The notes: generated by a model from the letters alone, not told the origin. A stretch of 64,000 nt of DNA from Podocnemis expansa (GCA_007922195.1 ML682028.1:19326183-19390182); one strand, 5' to 3'. Numbered from the stretch's first letter, positions 50,375-62,132 are shown. Program-made: numbers and translations.

Positions 50375-50625
50375 CAACTCAGGGGATTTACTCCAGATTT
50401 ACACTGATGCAGCTGAGATCAGAATCTGACTTCTGGGATTTCTACAACAGCACTTGCAACAGCATGGGAGCAGAGAATGGGAGACAGGGCCCCTGGGCTC
50501 TTTTCGTGCTTTTGCCACCGAGATGTGGAGCAGGTCCCTTTGCCTTCCTGTGCCTCAGTTTCCTTACCATGTCCGTGATGCCTCCAAGGGTGTTGTAGGG
50601 ATTAATTAGTTAATGCTTGCCTTGT
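50375..50625 (+). repeat. Palindromic-repeat trace followed by MIR/CORE-SINE
   Basis: CAGATTTACACTGATGCAGC and TGAGATCAGAATCTGACTTC are followed by MIR pieces GGGCCCCTGGGCTCTTTTCG, CTTCCTGTGCCTCAGTTTCC and GGGTGTTGTAGGGATTAATT. Confidence 0.6.
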
Positions 50626-52030
50626 GTTTTGAAAATACACTCTCAGTGCTCAGTATTGTCCTCTGGCAAGCATCCACTGAAAACTGCAAAACTGAAATGA
50701 GAATGGATAAGCTGAGTAAAAGGGCTTGAAGCTTTTGCAGCCAGTGGCTTCCTGGCAGCCCTTGGGAAAGTCCAGCGTCTCTGACCCACTCCATGGAGCA
50801 TACACTTGAAACTGTCTCACTTGAGTCATTCAGGAGCGGTGGAAGTTGTCTGTACATTCGTCCTGTGGGAGCCTTCCCCACTGCACGTCCAGCAGCACGG
50901 TGTACCTCACCGCGGACAGAGAGCACTCCCAGCACGTCAAAGCCTGGCCCAGACACTTTGAGGCTGTGATCTGCTGCACCAGCAGCCAAGCCAAACACAC
51001 ATGCTTGACATATTTTTCACTTTCTTTTCAGCCAAGAAATGCACAGTTCATGGGAGGTTAAACTGAGCCCCGGCAGTAGCTGAGTGATGGCAAGCTTCCA
51101 AGGTATGGCCAGCTGACAAGGCGGGATTTGGGGCTGACTCTGCAATCCAGACATTTTGCTCTGTCTCCCCTGATAGGCCGAAGTGGTTCCTCTCTTCCCC
51201 TTTGCTTTCCAGCATGCCCCAGCAAGAGTCCCCAGTGTACTCCCTTCCCTCCTTCGCTGTTGATGTTTGTTGCCTCTTTAAGGGGACCTGCCAACTCCCT
51301 CGTGTGCTAAGGAGTTTCACATTAAACTGCAGCCGAGCAATAAGAGACAGAAGCTTTAAACAGTCCCTGCTTTGAGAAAGGGCCAGTTGACAAGAGGAAG
51401 TGATTTTTCACAGTCCCAGCCAAAGACTTGGTTTCAGAGACTTCTATTTAACCTGCCGAAGTATAATTTAAATCTTTAAAGAGCCTTCTGTATATTTGCG
51501 GCAGACAAAATAAAAGTGTGTTCATTGCCACGCTCTCTTTCTCATCGAGCTCGTTTAAAACTAATAAACAAGGCCGGGGGTGGGACAGAGGGGCAGATCT
51601 GGAGGCTGCTTTCCCAACTGTAGACCAATTCTTCCTGAACTACTGGGATGGGCTCTCATTTATAACCCCCTTTCTCCTCTGGAGCAGTGTTAATGGAGTG
51701 GGTGCCACTTTGGGGGCCTGCTGACCAATCATAAAGCTTATCTCATCTTCACAGCATTTCTTTTCCCTTCTTCCATAAAAGCCATTTGCCCAAAAAAACC
51801 CAAAGTGTCTTTTTCCATCCACTCCCACTGCATGTTCCTCACCTTGAGCAATTGTCTGTTTTGGGGCCAGAATTCCTGAAAATGATCAGTTTACCCCTGA
51901 AAATGATTAGTTGTTGGCTTTGGCATTCGTCCACGCACCAAAAAGGGTGATCAGTGTCACAATTCTTATGTGTGATGATGGTAACATCAAGATCTCGGTC
52001 ATGGCCACATTGCATCGAGCGCTGTTCAGA
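50626..52030. other. Non-coding, no recognised feature
   Basis: Nothing identified; the 51300-51540 part is repeat-free by eye. Confidence 0.35.
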
Positions 52031-52345
52031 CCCCAGATGAGATCAGGGTCCCATTGCACAAGGTGCTGCACAGACATCAAGCAGCATCAAGTCCCCATTG
52101 TGTTGGGCATTATATGTACACAGAGTGAGAACAGCCCTTGCCCTGAAGAACTTATAGACCAAATAAACACAGCAAAAAAAGACAGGAGAAAGGAAATATT
52201 ATCTCTACTTTACAGATGAAGAATTGAGTCACAGAACAATTGAAATGAGGTCGTTAAACAAGGTCATACACAGGAATCTGTGACTAAGCAAAAAAATCAA
52301 ACCTAGGTCCTCTTGAGTTCCAGCCAAGTGTCTTAACTGTGGGAG
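52031..52345. repeat. Amniote repeat module (forward) joined to MIR (reverse)
   Basis: GGTCCCATTGCACAAGGTGC and CCCCATTGTGTTGGGCATTA give the module twice. Then CTACTTTACAGATGAAGAAT, TGAGTCACAGAACAATTGAA and ATGAGGTCGTTAAACAAGGT give a minus-strand MIR. Confidence 0.65.
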
Positions 52346-52908
52346 TAAGTTCACTTCTGCAGAAAGGAAGGAATTTTTTCTTTTACGTATGATATGGCAC
52401 AATTGGCCAAGCCTGCATGATGGGAATAGGGTGCAAAACTGTCCAAAATTGCAAGAGAAAAACCACAATGTTTCTTTTTGAGGCAAAATATGTCACCTCC
52501 TCCAGCCCCTCCATTTTTGCTTCAGCAGCTGTCTGAATATTTTTGCACATCCGTTTGTGACATCACAGTCATTTCCACCACAACCAGCTGTGGGACAGCT
52601 GGAAAATCCTGATCTGGGGCCATGAAGAGGCAGCAGGAGGAATTCTTGGCTAGGACCAAAAGTTGCTGTATGTTAGCACCTCATTGGCCTATTGCCAAGA
52701 GGCGGATTTGACAGGGACAAGGATGCCCTCATAAGTCTTCATATGTCCCTAGCTACTAAGCACGTAAGAGCTAGCCATAGAGAGCCAGCCCTACAAGAGG
52801 AACGAAAGAAGGTGGGAAGCAAAAAGAAGGGAAGAGAAAGTGTGTGATTTCTAAATCCCAGAGGGCCAGATTCCGAGGTGATGTGTAGGGCTATTAGCTG
52901 GATTCTCT
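52346..52908. other. Non-coding, no recognised feature
   Basis: Nothing identified. Confidence 0.4.
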
Positions 52909-53159
52909 GGGTATGTCTGCACTGCAATAAAACACCCACAGTTGGCCTGGATCATCTGACTCATGCCGAAGGCCTATAAAATCGCAGTGTGGACATCTGA
53001 GTTTAGAGTGGAGCCAGAGCCCAAATAAGACCCAACAAGTGTGGAAGACCCTGTGGCTTGCCCCCAGGCACCTGCTTGGCTAGTTTTTGCTCTGCAATTG
53101 GAGCTGAGCCCTGTGACCCAGGCCAGTCATGGGTGTTTGATTGCAGTGTAGATACACCC
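52909..53159. mobile_element. Harbinger-like MITE with long terminal inverted repeats
   Basis: The first 20 bp GGGTATGTCTGCACTGCAAT match the reverse complement of the last 20, GGGTGTATCTACACTGCAAT, at 17 positions. Similarity continues inward (ACACCCA, TGGCCTGG, then GGCTC) for roughly 55-60 bp. Flanking 3-mers (TCT and TTG) no longer match. No coding capacity. Confidence 0.7.
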
Positions 53160-53730
53160 TTGTGCTAGTTTATATCTGCTTCTAGCCAGGCACTTGACAT
53201 GTGCAGGCATTTGTACTCACTTGCTGAAGAGCTGCACGGTGTGAGTGTGCCAGGGACATGAGCACCAGCTTAGCAGGCCCGGTTCATAAGTTACACATCG
53301 GTAAGTGTGTAGGAGTCCAGGTGAGTCTAAGGAATCTGTGTTGCATATCTGGAGTATGAAGTCTGGGGAGTGTGTGCTTTGTGTCCCTCGCTGTTCTGAG
53401 CCATGGAGGTGATGAGTTGTTAAAGAAGTAGAATGTGCTGGTTCTTTGGTTTGAGCCATAGCAGCTCATTCACTTCACTCTGGAGGTAACTAATGCAATC
53501 CCTAGCGTAGGTACAATGTTAAAGTGAAACCATGGTAGCAAAAGGAGAGGAACATTTCTGAGGTGCAGGCGAAGGCAGAGAGATGCATCTAAAGATGAGA
53601 TTTGGAAGAAGATCCTGTGAAGTAGAGAATCCAGGGAGGCTGTAGAAGAATGTTCAAAAAATGGAACACATTTTTTAAAATTTAAATATTCCTCCTACTC
53701 TCCCTGTGCACATCTGGGGATGGAAATTTT
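53160..53730. other. Non-coding, no recognised feature
   Basis: Nothing identified. Confidence 0.4.
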
Positions 53731-53942
53731 GGCTTTGTCTACTCTCCAGCAGTACAGCTATGCTACTGTAGCACTTCCTACATCAACAGAAGGGGGGTTT
53801 CCATCAGTGGAGTAACTCAGTTCTTCCATTGACTTAACAGTGTCAACAGTGGGAGGTAGGTCAACCTAACTATATCATGCCAGGTGTGAAATTTAACACA
53901 GCCCTCAGCAATGTAGCTAGGTCAGCCTAAGTTTTAGGCCTT
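53731..53942. mobile_element. MITE-like element
   Basis: The left end GGCTTTGTCTACTCTCCAGC and the right part AGCTAGGTCAGCCTAAGTTT with TAGGCC fit the GTCTACAC / GTGTAGACC reptile MITE type. The body contains GGAGGTAGGTCAACCTAACT. Confidence 0.5.
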
Positions 53943-54641
53943 CAGGCTAGTCATGTGAGAAGCAAGAAATGAAACTGGTTGTAAATAAGAAGTGGAACAG
54001 ACCAGCTAAGTCCCAGCTGAACATAATGCAAAAGATCAAGAATGTGGTTATAAGTTTATTTTTAGACAGTCTCACCATTCCCATTTAATCTCCTATTTTC
54101 AGCAACACAGGAGGTGAATTTCTTTTTGAAGGTGGGTTTTGTCATGTATTACCAAGTACTACACTATTGAGTCTCAACGGTGTCTCAGGTAGTATCCCTT
54201 TAAAACAAAAAGCTCGACCACTGTTTTCAAAAGTCCAATCGGTAGCAAGTTGGAATTACCACCAGCAAAGGTCTGATATCTCTAAACCCTGTCCCTGCTA
54301 TGATCATTTAGCTGTCCTCACAGTACAAACAAATCCACTGATTGCATGCGCGAGGACAGTTAGCTGGATAAACTGGCTGTTTTCATTCTAAACGGCCTAC
54401 CCAGCAACTGCCCTCCCCCTTTGAAGCAGGTTTCACATGCATATGTTATGCACTGTGGCCTCCCTGGGAAGACACGACTTCAAGCTCTGGCAGCTCCAGT
54501 CTCTAGGATCTGGATTAGCTTTTAAAATAAAATCTAAAGTGATTGCAGGACTGGTTCAAACACAATTATCATTGTTAATGTTATGGTAGCATGGAGACAT
54601 TCCAGTGAAACCCAGGACCCCGTGTGCTGGAGACTGTATGG
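53943..54641. other. Non-coding, no recognised feature
   Basis: Nothing identified. Confidence 0.4.
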
Positions 54642-54952
54642 CAGGGGTGTAGCCAGGGGTGGGCCTGAGTGGGCTGGGGCCTACCCACTTGGACATGAGG
54701 CCCACCCCCTGCAGCACCCAGCAGCAGAGCAAAATTTGCTGTGGATCTGCGGCTGCCCAGTTTGTGCCACTGCAGTGGTTGGGCCTCGTTGTGCTGCCTC
54801 TCCCCCTTCCACCTCCCACAGCGCTACTTGCTAATTAACAAGTACAGGGCCTCAGGGCAGCTTGCAGTCATGGGACCGGAAGCTGCCCTTGGCTGGGCCC
54901 ACCCAGTAGATTTGGGGCCTCACTCAAAAACCAGGGGCTGGCTATGCCCCTG
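54642..54952. mobile_element. hAT-like non-autonomous element, 311 bp
   Basis: It starts CAGGGGTGTAGCCAGG and ends GGCTGGCTATGCCCCTG, whose reverse complement is CAGGGGCATAGCCAGCC. Flanking 8-mers CTGTATGG (54634-54641) and CTGTTCAG (54953-54960) agree at 5 of 8 positions, as for an aged hAT target duplication. No transposase remnant seen. Confidence 0.65.
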
Positions 54953-55039
54953 CTGTTCAGGCACATAAAAAGGGACAATTGCGGTCCATGAGAAAAGCAT
55001 GCCATCTAAATAGATGAGACAGCCAAAGGATGTATTACT

Positions 55040-55130
55040 AGTCTATTGTGCAGGTGGGGAACTGAGGCACAGAAAGACCAAAGAAACAGAAAGAATGAGC
55101 TAGAAATTAAATCCAGCTCAACTCAGCCCC
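55040..55130 (-). repeat. MIR fragment, minus strand
   Basis: GTGCAGGTGGGGAACTGAGG then CACAGAAAG is the reverse of the MIR 'CTCAGTTTCC' CORE end. Confidence 0.5.
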
Positions 55131-56529
55131 ACTGCAGCACCTTCCCCACAACCCTATCATCCTCCTGCAATAGGACAGCGCCTTGATTCAAGTTCTTGCT
55201 AAACACAGCTTCCACGGTCACTTTGGGTGCTCCATGCCTGCTACCTGAACACGTAGGTCTTGTGTTTGTTCCTTTATTAATAAGACAGTTCCCCACGCTG
55301 CTGGCTTTGGGTTTTTAAACTGCTAGACCTTTGAGCTGTGATGCCAGGACAGGAAGTTGTGCCGTTATTTATACTGGCTCCCAGCAATAATGCAACAGTT
55401 AACTCAGACCTGTGCAATGCAAATGTTGCAGTTTTTAGGATACACAAATGAGGCTTTCCTTCAAAAATGGCTCCTTTATGTGGCTGACTGAGCCCAACTG
55501 TGATAATGTAACTAGCTCTGGCCGTGGTTATTTTATCTTGGCAAGAAGCCTTTGCAAATTTAAACAGCAGTAAACAGGCTTTACAGTTGTGGCGTGAATC
55601 AGCATAAGTGGTGCATTGTTGTGAAAGCTGACTCCATGCTGGGTTGAAGGGCTGTGTGTTAACTCTGGCTGGTTCAACAGGGGCAGGAGTGATAGGGCTC
55701 CGCTGTATCAGTCTGGGGTTTATTTTACTTAGTGGAGCGTGAAACTGGAGGAATTCTAGACTGTCAGCTTCCTTTGGCAGAGCTGGATTGATAGGCAGGT
55801 AGAGAAACAGATGGATCATAGACCCAGGCTGTCGACTGGGGGGAGAGGCAAAGCATCTCTGCAGGCCTCAGTGAATCCTCCCCCAGCCACATGGTTGGCT
55901 GATAGTCTCATCCTTGGCAAAGCAAGTTACCATATCATGTCATTTAACGCAGGGCTGCTGCAGCTGACCACTTGCCCTCTTTAAAATTCTTAACAGGGAT
56001 GCTGCTTTGCATGTGGAAGAGATTTGGAAGAGATTATGGTAGAGAAGAGAAATTATGGCACTGGGGGGGGTAGCTTGCTCACATCCCTAAGCACCATAAC
56101 CTGTGTTGACTTAAGAGGCCGGGTAGCTGTAGCTTATGGCACCGTCTATCCTAGGATCTCAAAGTGCCTCTGAAAGGAATTCCTCTAGGTGCCCCCTCTG
56201 ACTCTCTGTTGGCAGGTGCCTCTCTCAACGGGTTCACTGAGGATCTTACCCTACAATAGTGTCTCCATGGTCACTGATACCCTACACCTTTCCTGGAGAC
56301 ATTGACATGAGTTTAGGTTTCTTCCTCGCAGCATCATTGCTCTGGGATTGTTCTCTGGTCTAATATGACTAACTAGAGAAAAAGTTATGGGATGTCCCCC
56401 ATTTCTTCTCACTTCTCCCTCCCCGAGGCATGCCACTATCTCTACAGAACTGACAGAAATTGAAATTCCCTCCGGGAGGTTGTTTTGACTCACAGAACAA
56501 AGAATTCTACTATAGGATTTAGTCATCAC
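55131..56529. other. Non-coding, no recognised feature
   Basis: It contains a 180-codon minus-strand open frame (55277-55819) with no recognisable domain; treated as chance. Confidence 0.4.
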
Positions 56530-56625
56530 TTATGGATTTTAAGAGCAGAAAGCACCATTCTGATTACCTAGTCTGATCTTGTGCATAGCATAGGCTGTAG
56601 AATGTGACCCAGTGATTCTTTAGTT
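56530..56625 (-). repeat. CR1 3'-end fragment
   Basis: GAGCAGAAAGCACCATTCTG, ATTACCTAGTCTGATCTTGT, GCATAGCATAGGCTGTAGAA and TGACCCAGTGATTCTTTAG are a diverged CR1 tail on the minus strand. Confidence 0.55.
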
Positions 56626-57928
56626 GATTTTTTGTTGATTTGGAGTGTATCCTACAGAAAGATCTGAATCCAACATCAATTTAAGTCGTGGAGCGACGAA
56701 AGTTGTTCCAAGGGTTAATGCCCTTCACTGTTAAAATGTGCACCTGTATAGTCAGGTTGTTCTAATTACCTGTGGTGGTCTAAAGATCCTGCAGAAGTTC
56801 TCATTTTCTATCCAAATCTCTTCCATACTGGATTGTCTGTTTGATGCAGTATAGGAAGGTTTGTAATTCAGTGGCCAACAGGGATCCTGTTGAGTCAAAC
56901 TGAAATATTTTAAACATCCAATATCCTCACCCATATTACAAATAGCATCTTGGGTTATGAAAATTGAAAGAATGTTAATCAGCTACTTCACTTTTCAGTA
57001 ATTTTTGGTTTCTTTTTCGCCTTTTTATTCCCAGGCCAGTATAAGCTTATCAATTCCATTTCTCCCTCTCCCCATAGCCAGTTTCCCTTTACAGAGTCCA
57101 TGACATTCAGTGCTGCAATGTTTGCAAAGACTGCAGAGGAATGTTTTTTTTAAATTGCTTTCAATGGAATTTAAAAAGAAATATTTGGAAATATTTCTCT
57201 TTAAATGACTGTGCATGTTTGTTTTTACACCACCTAAATTTGGGGCCCAACTGAACTATCAGTTTCCTTTTAAAAAATACATATTTGATTCTTGTTTCAC
57301 ATTTAGTAGCTTGAAATTCTGTAGTGTGTGTCATCTGGTGAATTTCTTCTACTCATTTTTAGTATCTCACTTATACAACTAAAGGGTAGGAGGTGACCCT
57401 AAAACCTTTAAAACTCTACTGAGAAATTAGCTCTTTGTCAAAGCAAGAAACGGTGACAGACAGAGGAGAGAGATTGCTGCCAAAGCCAAAATCGTGGTTT
57501 CAGATACCTGAGCAAAGCGCAGGCTGTGGTAGAGAAGCAAATAGCCTTGCCAGGCACCTGTCGTATATGCATTTATGCTGTCTCAAAGTTGAAAGTTTGG
57601 AAACCAGCTTATCCAGCAGAATAAAAAGGCCTATAAGAGTCAAGAAAACCTGGAAATCCAGAGTTATGCAGAAAGAAATGCCTGATGCGTTAAACTCTGT
57701 CAGAACACCTTCCTAAAACAAGGCTGCCACAGAGACAGAAGCCCTCTTCTGGCTAATTGATGTAATTGCTTGTAGAAATGAAAGAGGCTGATGGCAACCA
57801 CTGTCATCATGGAAAGACAGATCACTGGGCATTGATTTGACCCCATGTGGCCATTCTTATGAGTAATGGCTGCGCCGGCCCATATCACAAAGGATCAATG
57901 TCTCATGCTCCGCTTGCCACCTGACTAA
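56626..57928. other. Non-coding, no recognised feature
   Basis: AT-rich around 56940-57420; nothing identified. Confidence 0.4.
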
Positions 57929-58110
57929 GGCCAGGTCTACACTACAGGCTTCTGCCAACATAGCTTGTCAGTCAGCTTTAGCCAGTTGGTTCATTTTATC
58001 CTTCATTTAGGGAGTGATGAGACTCAATCCCTAACTGACATGGCTGCCCAGCAGAATTCCCTAGTGCAGATGCATTTATGCCAGCAAAGTATTCCACTGG
58101 TAGAGGGCAG
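57929..58110. mobile_element. MITE-like element (AGGCCAGGTCTACACTACAG end)
   Basis: The left end is sharp. ACATAGCTTGTCAGTCAGC and ATGCCAGCAAAGTATTCCAC are typical internal parts. Right end uncertain. Confidence 0.5.
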
Positions 58111-58510
58111 ACCAGTACAGCTGTGTCCTCCCAGGGGCTGATTTTCCAGAATAATTAGAGCCCCATGTTGTTTGAAAATCCAAAATAACTCTTAATAAAA
58201 CCAAAAAGAATATCCCAAACAATATGACACCAGAAGCTCCTGTCCCACGGGCTTGGGGTTCCACATCCCCACTCTGGGCGTTGCGACCTGGTACACAGGG
58301 TTGCATGGGTCTCACTCAAATTTGGCCTGGCTACCCCTCTGTCATCATAAATGAGGCATGGTCATGCCAGACCTGAGTGGCTCTGGGCACCAGATTACAA
58401 TGCCCAGAATGGGGAGTGATGCGCTGGCCTGTGGGACAGGAGCTACTGGTGTGGGGTGAGTGCAGAATAGACTCATTCCACACCCCGTGTGGGGCAGGAT
58501 AAAATGAAAT
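58111..58510. repeat. Probable interspersed repeat of unknown class
   Basis: ATATCCCAAACAATATGACA, CCAGAAGCTCCTGTCCCACG, GCGTTGCGACCTGGTACACA, CTCACTCAAATTTGGCCTGG and CCTGTGGGACAGGAGCTACT have the feel of a family seen in other reptile genomes, but I cannot assign it and see no second copy here. Confidence 0.3.
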
Positions 58511-59384
58511 AACACAAACTATCCCTCTCCCAAAAATGAAAAATTATAAAAAATGAAAAGCATTGCATGGGATAGTACGTGCTGGAAGCTGGTATTCCCA
58601 TCTCAGTCAAGCCTGCTTTAATCTAAGGTTCTTCATGCTGCTGAATGACATAGATATCCCAGAAGTCTGCAGCATAGACCTGGCCCTGAGTGAGTCTTGT
58701 TTCTGGTTTTTCAGTTCAAAGGGCGCTTTGCTTTAGGGGGTTCTGGGGTTTTTGTCTTCCTCTGGCATCAGGAATTGGCTAGTGCTAGGGACAGGATATT
58801 GGCCTGGCTGGAGCAAAGCTCTGATCTGGCTTGGCAAATCCTCTATTGCAAAATGAATCCGGCTCTAATCAGGAACTTGTCCTTTGCACCAATCTCATAC
58901 CTTGTCCTTGCTCTGAGAGCAAAGGGCTGCCCTACTTCTGTCACCTGCATCTCCCTTACACCAAAGACACCATATTTTCACTTGCAGCATAGCATAGCAT
59001 ATGGCCTTTCTCCCCTGAGTGCAGTGCCCTCACCCACATGTTTCCTGGTGGTGGGATGTTTTTGATCTGCCATCCTATCCAAATATCTCTGATCAAGATA
59101 CAAGCTAGTGTAACAGTACCTGTGCCGCCACCAGTCTCCTAGTGCAAAGGGCAAGGTAGGGGGAAAGGAAGCTTAGCCAGAGAGCCCTGAGGCCTATGGA
59201 GGGGTAATTTCCAGCTAACACCCAAGTAAGCTTGAATTGAGCTAATGCACTAAAAATACAAGGACAGCCCAAGTGGCACGAGCAATGGGCCAGGCGTGCT
59301 GCCCAAGTATGTTACTATCTGAGACCCCAGGTGCGTACGTGGGAAAGTTAGCCCTTCCCACCACTCATGCCACCGTGGCTTCCG
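58511..59384. other. Non-coding, no recognised feature
   Basis: Nothing identified. Confidence 0.4.
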
Positions 59385-59475
59385 CTATTTTTAGCACACC
59401 AGCTTAACCACAGCAGGCACAGGTATGTCTCCGTGAGCTAGAAATGACACCTCCAGCTCCAGTGTCTTAAGCTGT
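59385..59475. mobile_element. MITE-like terminal fragment
   Basis: CAGGTATGTCTCCGTGAGCT and AGAAATGACACCTCCAGCTC resemble the GGTATGTCTAC...-type termini; the other end is not resolved. Confidence 0.35.
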
Positions 59476-59969
59476 GCTGTAGAACGAGGCCAATGTCCAC
59501 AGGTCATGGGAAGCATTTGTCCCCATTCCCTGCCCCAAGCTACATGGCACAGGGGCCAGATGTGGTTAATTTTCACATGGAAGCTGTTTGGGGCAGTGAC
59601 CGTCCTTTATTCCATGCTTACGCAGCAAATGGAAAAAAGGGGCCATATACTAGCGAGTGCCAATGTGACAGAATAATAATTAATGTAGTCCTGGTATAAC
59701 GCCACTCCAGATATCTGTAGACTAGTGAGTCACCAAAAAAGACACAGTGTCCAGACTCAGGAAGTAATTGCAGAGACCATGGGTTGCGTGCGATGGTAAT
59801 CAACACCCCCGGAGCCTGGCTAACCTCTTTGCTTTCCTAGAGATTTATCTAGCAGGTGAAGCAGAGCCCTGGAGATGTTGGTCACCGTGACACAGAACGC
59901 TTCATCCTAGATGTTTATTTTGACTTGCCCAGAGATAAGGTTTCCTTTCTCCCTACTAACCCCACAGCA
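59476..59969. other. Non-coding, no recognised feature
   Basis: Nothing identified. Confidence 0.4.
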
Positions 59970-60330
59970 GGCACACCACCCTCATTAGCTCTCCTAAGCT
60001 GAGCAAGGTCAAAGCTAGTCGGTGCTTGCATGGGAGAGCTCCACTGTGAAGCCGGGGGTGCTACTTTGATGCGTTGTGCTCTGAGTCAGTGGTGAACCTA
60101 GTGCCTCAGCATGATGCTAGGCCCGGGAATGACGCTGCACTATGAGACAGTACATGAGGTGATTAAAAATCCCATCATAATTTTTGCAAGACCAAGGGTG
60201 TGAAAATGAGTCAACTGACTCATTTCCCCTTGCAGTCTCAGTGGGCTACAGCATTCTTTCATTCATGCTCTGTGCTGCTGTTAGGTGTTGTTGAACTGTT
60301 GTATTCTACCCCAGAGATGGCTGCATTTCA
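59970..60330 (+). mobile_element. 5S-rRNA-derived SINE (SINE3/AmnSINE-like)
   Basis: The first ~95 nt (59970-60062) resemble vertebrate 5S rRNA: CACACCACCCT near the 5' end, AAGCTGAGCAAGGTC in the internal control region, CTTGCATGGGAGAG like box C, then GGGGGTGCT. The body continues with segments such as GAGTCAGTGGTGAACC, GATTAAAAATCCCATC and CCCAGAGATGGCTGCATTTC typical of amniote 5S-headed SINEs. Divergence from 5S is substantial, so it is an old copy and not a 5S gene. Confidence 0.7.
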
Positions 60331-60363
60331 CAGACTCATAAGGCCAGAAGGGACCATCATGAT
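60331..60363 (-). repeat. CR1 3'-end fragment
   Basis: AGACTCATAAGGCCAGAAGG followed by GACCATCATGAT is the reverse complement of a CR1 3' terminus. It directly abuts the 5S-derived SINE on the left and is cut on the right by a hAT-like element. Confidence 0.6.
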
Positions 60364-60474
60364 CAGTGTTTCTCAATCTTTTTGATGCCAGGGACCAGCT
60401 TGCTGCCTTTCTAAACTGTGTCAGGGAGCTCTCAGGGGCCAGCGCCAGTCCACAGACCAGTCATTGAGAAGTAG
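60364..60474. mobile_element. Short hAT-like MITE
   Basis: It starts CAGTGTTTCTCAATC and ends with the near-inverse CATTGAGAAGTAG. The ~110-bp body includes two mirrored parts around CAGGGACC and GGGGCC. Ends of this type are usual for hAT-derived MITEs. It appears inserted into a CR1 tail, because CR1-like sequence (CTAGTCC) resumes after it. Confidence 0.55.
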
Positions 60475-61129
60475 CAAACTAGTCCATGATGGATGAAACA
60501 ATTTGGGTGTAAACCACAGCATAAAGTCTGTAAAGTTTTTTTGGGATTCCTAAGAAGAAACGTCCCTGCCATGTAGTGTGTCCTGTTATCACTGAAAATC
60601 AGAGAGGGTTCTCTCCTTATCAAAAGCCAGAAAGCATGGTCACTGGGGTGGGTGTTAATTGCTTTCCAGTGGCCCCTGCGAGCTCCGTTATGGCTTGTGT
60701 AAATGCACCGTTTTACCTAGTCTAAACGAGATGTGAGCCAAACGAAAGAGCCGAGACTGAGCGAGGAAAGATTGTGTGGTGGGATGTGCCGACCCCTCCA
60801 GCCAGAGGGAGAGCCCTCAGCTCCCACAACAGCCAGAAAGACCCCTCACCAGCAGGCAGGGTGCACTCTCCTTGGCAGGCAGCCAGGGTTAAAAGCCCTG
60901 CAGAGGCTCCAGCAAACGAAGGGTGGGACGGCAGGGGAGATAGATGGACTCACAGATCCCTCTAGGAGGATTGTGGGGCGAAAGACATAGGTGTGAGGAA
61001 GTGGAATGTGTCCCCCTGAGGGGAAACATTAAGGACCATACATCAACTCTGCCCAGTCCGTCTGTGCAGGGGGTCCAGCCCTGTCCAGGGGCTGTTGGAC
61101 TGGGAAGTAGAATAATTGTGCTGCTTAGA
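60475..61129. other. Non-coding, no recognised feature
   Basis: GC-rich 60740-61080 could be an unrecognised repeat; no exon identified. Confidence 0.35.
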
Positions 61130-61250
61130 AAGGGCCAGGGCCTTTGGCTAGCACCTCTGCTTAACATGCAGAAGGTCCTGGGTTCAATTCCCAGGGGGGT
61201 TGGACTTGATGATCTCATGAGGTCCCTTCCAGCCCTATGATTGGATTTGG
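61130..61250 (+). mobile_element. tRNA-derived SINE with CR1-like tail
   Basis: A tRNA-like head includes a good B box, GGTTCAATTCC (61181-61191), preceded by a degraded A-box region. It is followed directly by a tail resembling the CR1 3' end, TTGGACTTGATGATCTCATG and CCCTTCCAGCCCTATGATT. This head/tail layout matches the tortoise polymerase III SINE family mobilised by CR1. It is SINE-sized and not a functional tRNA gene, because no cloverleaf can be drawn. Confidence 0.7.
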
Positions 61251-62027
61251 ATATGGTAAAATGTTAATAATGATGGATAAAAGCCTTGCCTAGCAGAACC
61301 ACCTGGCAGGGGAGTGAAACGCCCCTTTTCCAGAAAGACCACAAACACAACCCTTGGTCTGATCACCACCCTTGTGGAAACCAGCTCTTCCCATCTCAAA
61401 GGCTGGGTGGTACAAGAGATGCAGCTATGAGAAGTGATGTGTGGGGCAGCTGTGTGTTAAAGGGAGAGCCGGAGAGAAAGATTTAGGAAGAGGTGAGATT
61501 TCTTTTTTCAGGACACCACTCAAAGAAATTCCAGTTGTTGCCAGTAATCCGTAGGTGGAGCTCTTCTGTCATCCTTTTTCTGCTTACGTTGCTAATAAGA
61601 GCATAGAAATAGCTCTCAAGGGAAGAAAAAATGCCTCCCTTAGCATATTTCACCAAAGGCAAAATGCTTATAAAGTCCTCTGAAAAGCTGGATATATGTG
61701 GCCCTTTTACAGTCCAAGAGAAGTCAGTCAGAGGAATTTCTCTGAAGCCCTGTACAAGGTTCTTCTCTGAGCCTGTTTTCTGATCTCTCTGCTCCCGGGT
61801 GAGGACAGGTGGAGGAGCCAAACCCCTTTCTTCTGTCATATAAATGTCTTCTGTCTCCTTTTATCTAGAACTCAGGCTGCCCAAAACCTCTCCTGGAAAG
61901 ATATGTGTGAAATACACTCTCCTAAGGGAACTGATCCACCCCACCTGGTTCCTTGTGCCGCCATTCACACCCATGTAAAGCGTGAGTCGAATACTGACAA
62001 ATCAGGACAGTAGCATTCAACACACAC
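61251..62027. other. Non-coding, no recognised feature
   Basis: A 118-codon minus-strand open frame (61483-61839) has no recognisable domain. Likely part of the intron or upstream region of the right-edge gene. Confidence 0.4.
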
Positions 62028-62132
62028 TGTGTGCAAAGGTAAAACAAACAAGAAGTCTGGTGGCACTTACAAAGACTAACCAATTAATTTATTGCATGAA
62101 CTTCCGTGGAAGAAAATCCCATTTTGTCAGAT

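Noticed and set aside
55277..55819. 180-codon open frame on the minus strand
   Set aside because: No recognisable motif, no codon-use signal that I can see and no splice sites; a frame this long can arise by chance in 64 kb over six frames. Cross-species comparison would be needed to revive it.
59970..60062. Functional 5S rRNA gene
   Set aside because: Too many changes from 5S, no T-run terminator, and it continues into a SINE body.
61130..61200. Functional tRNA gene
   Set aside because: Only the B box is good; no acceptor stem or anticodon arm can be paired, and a CR1-like tail follows.
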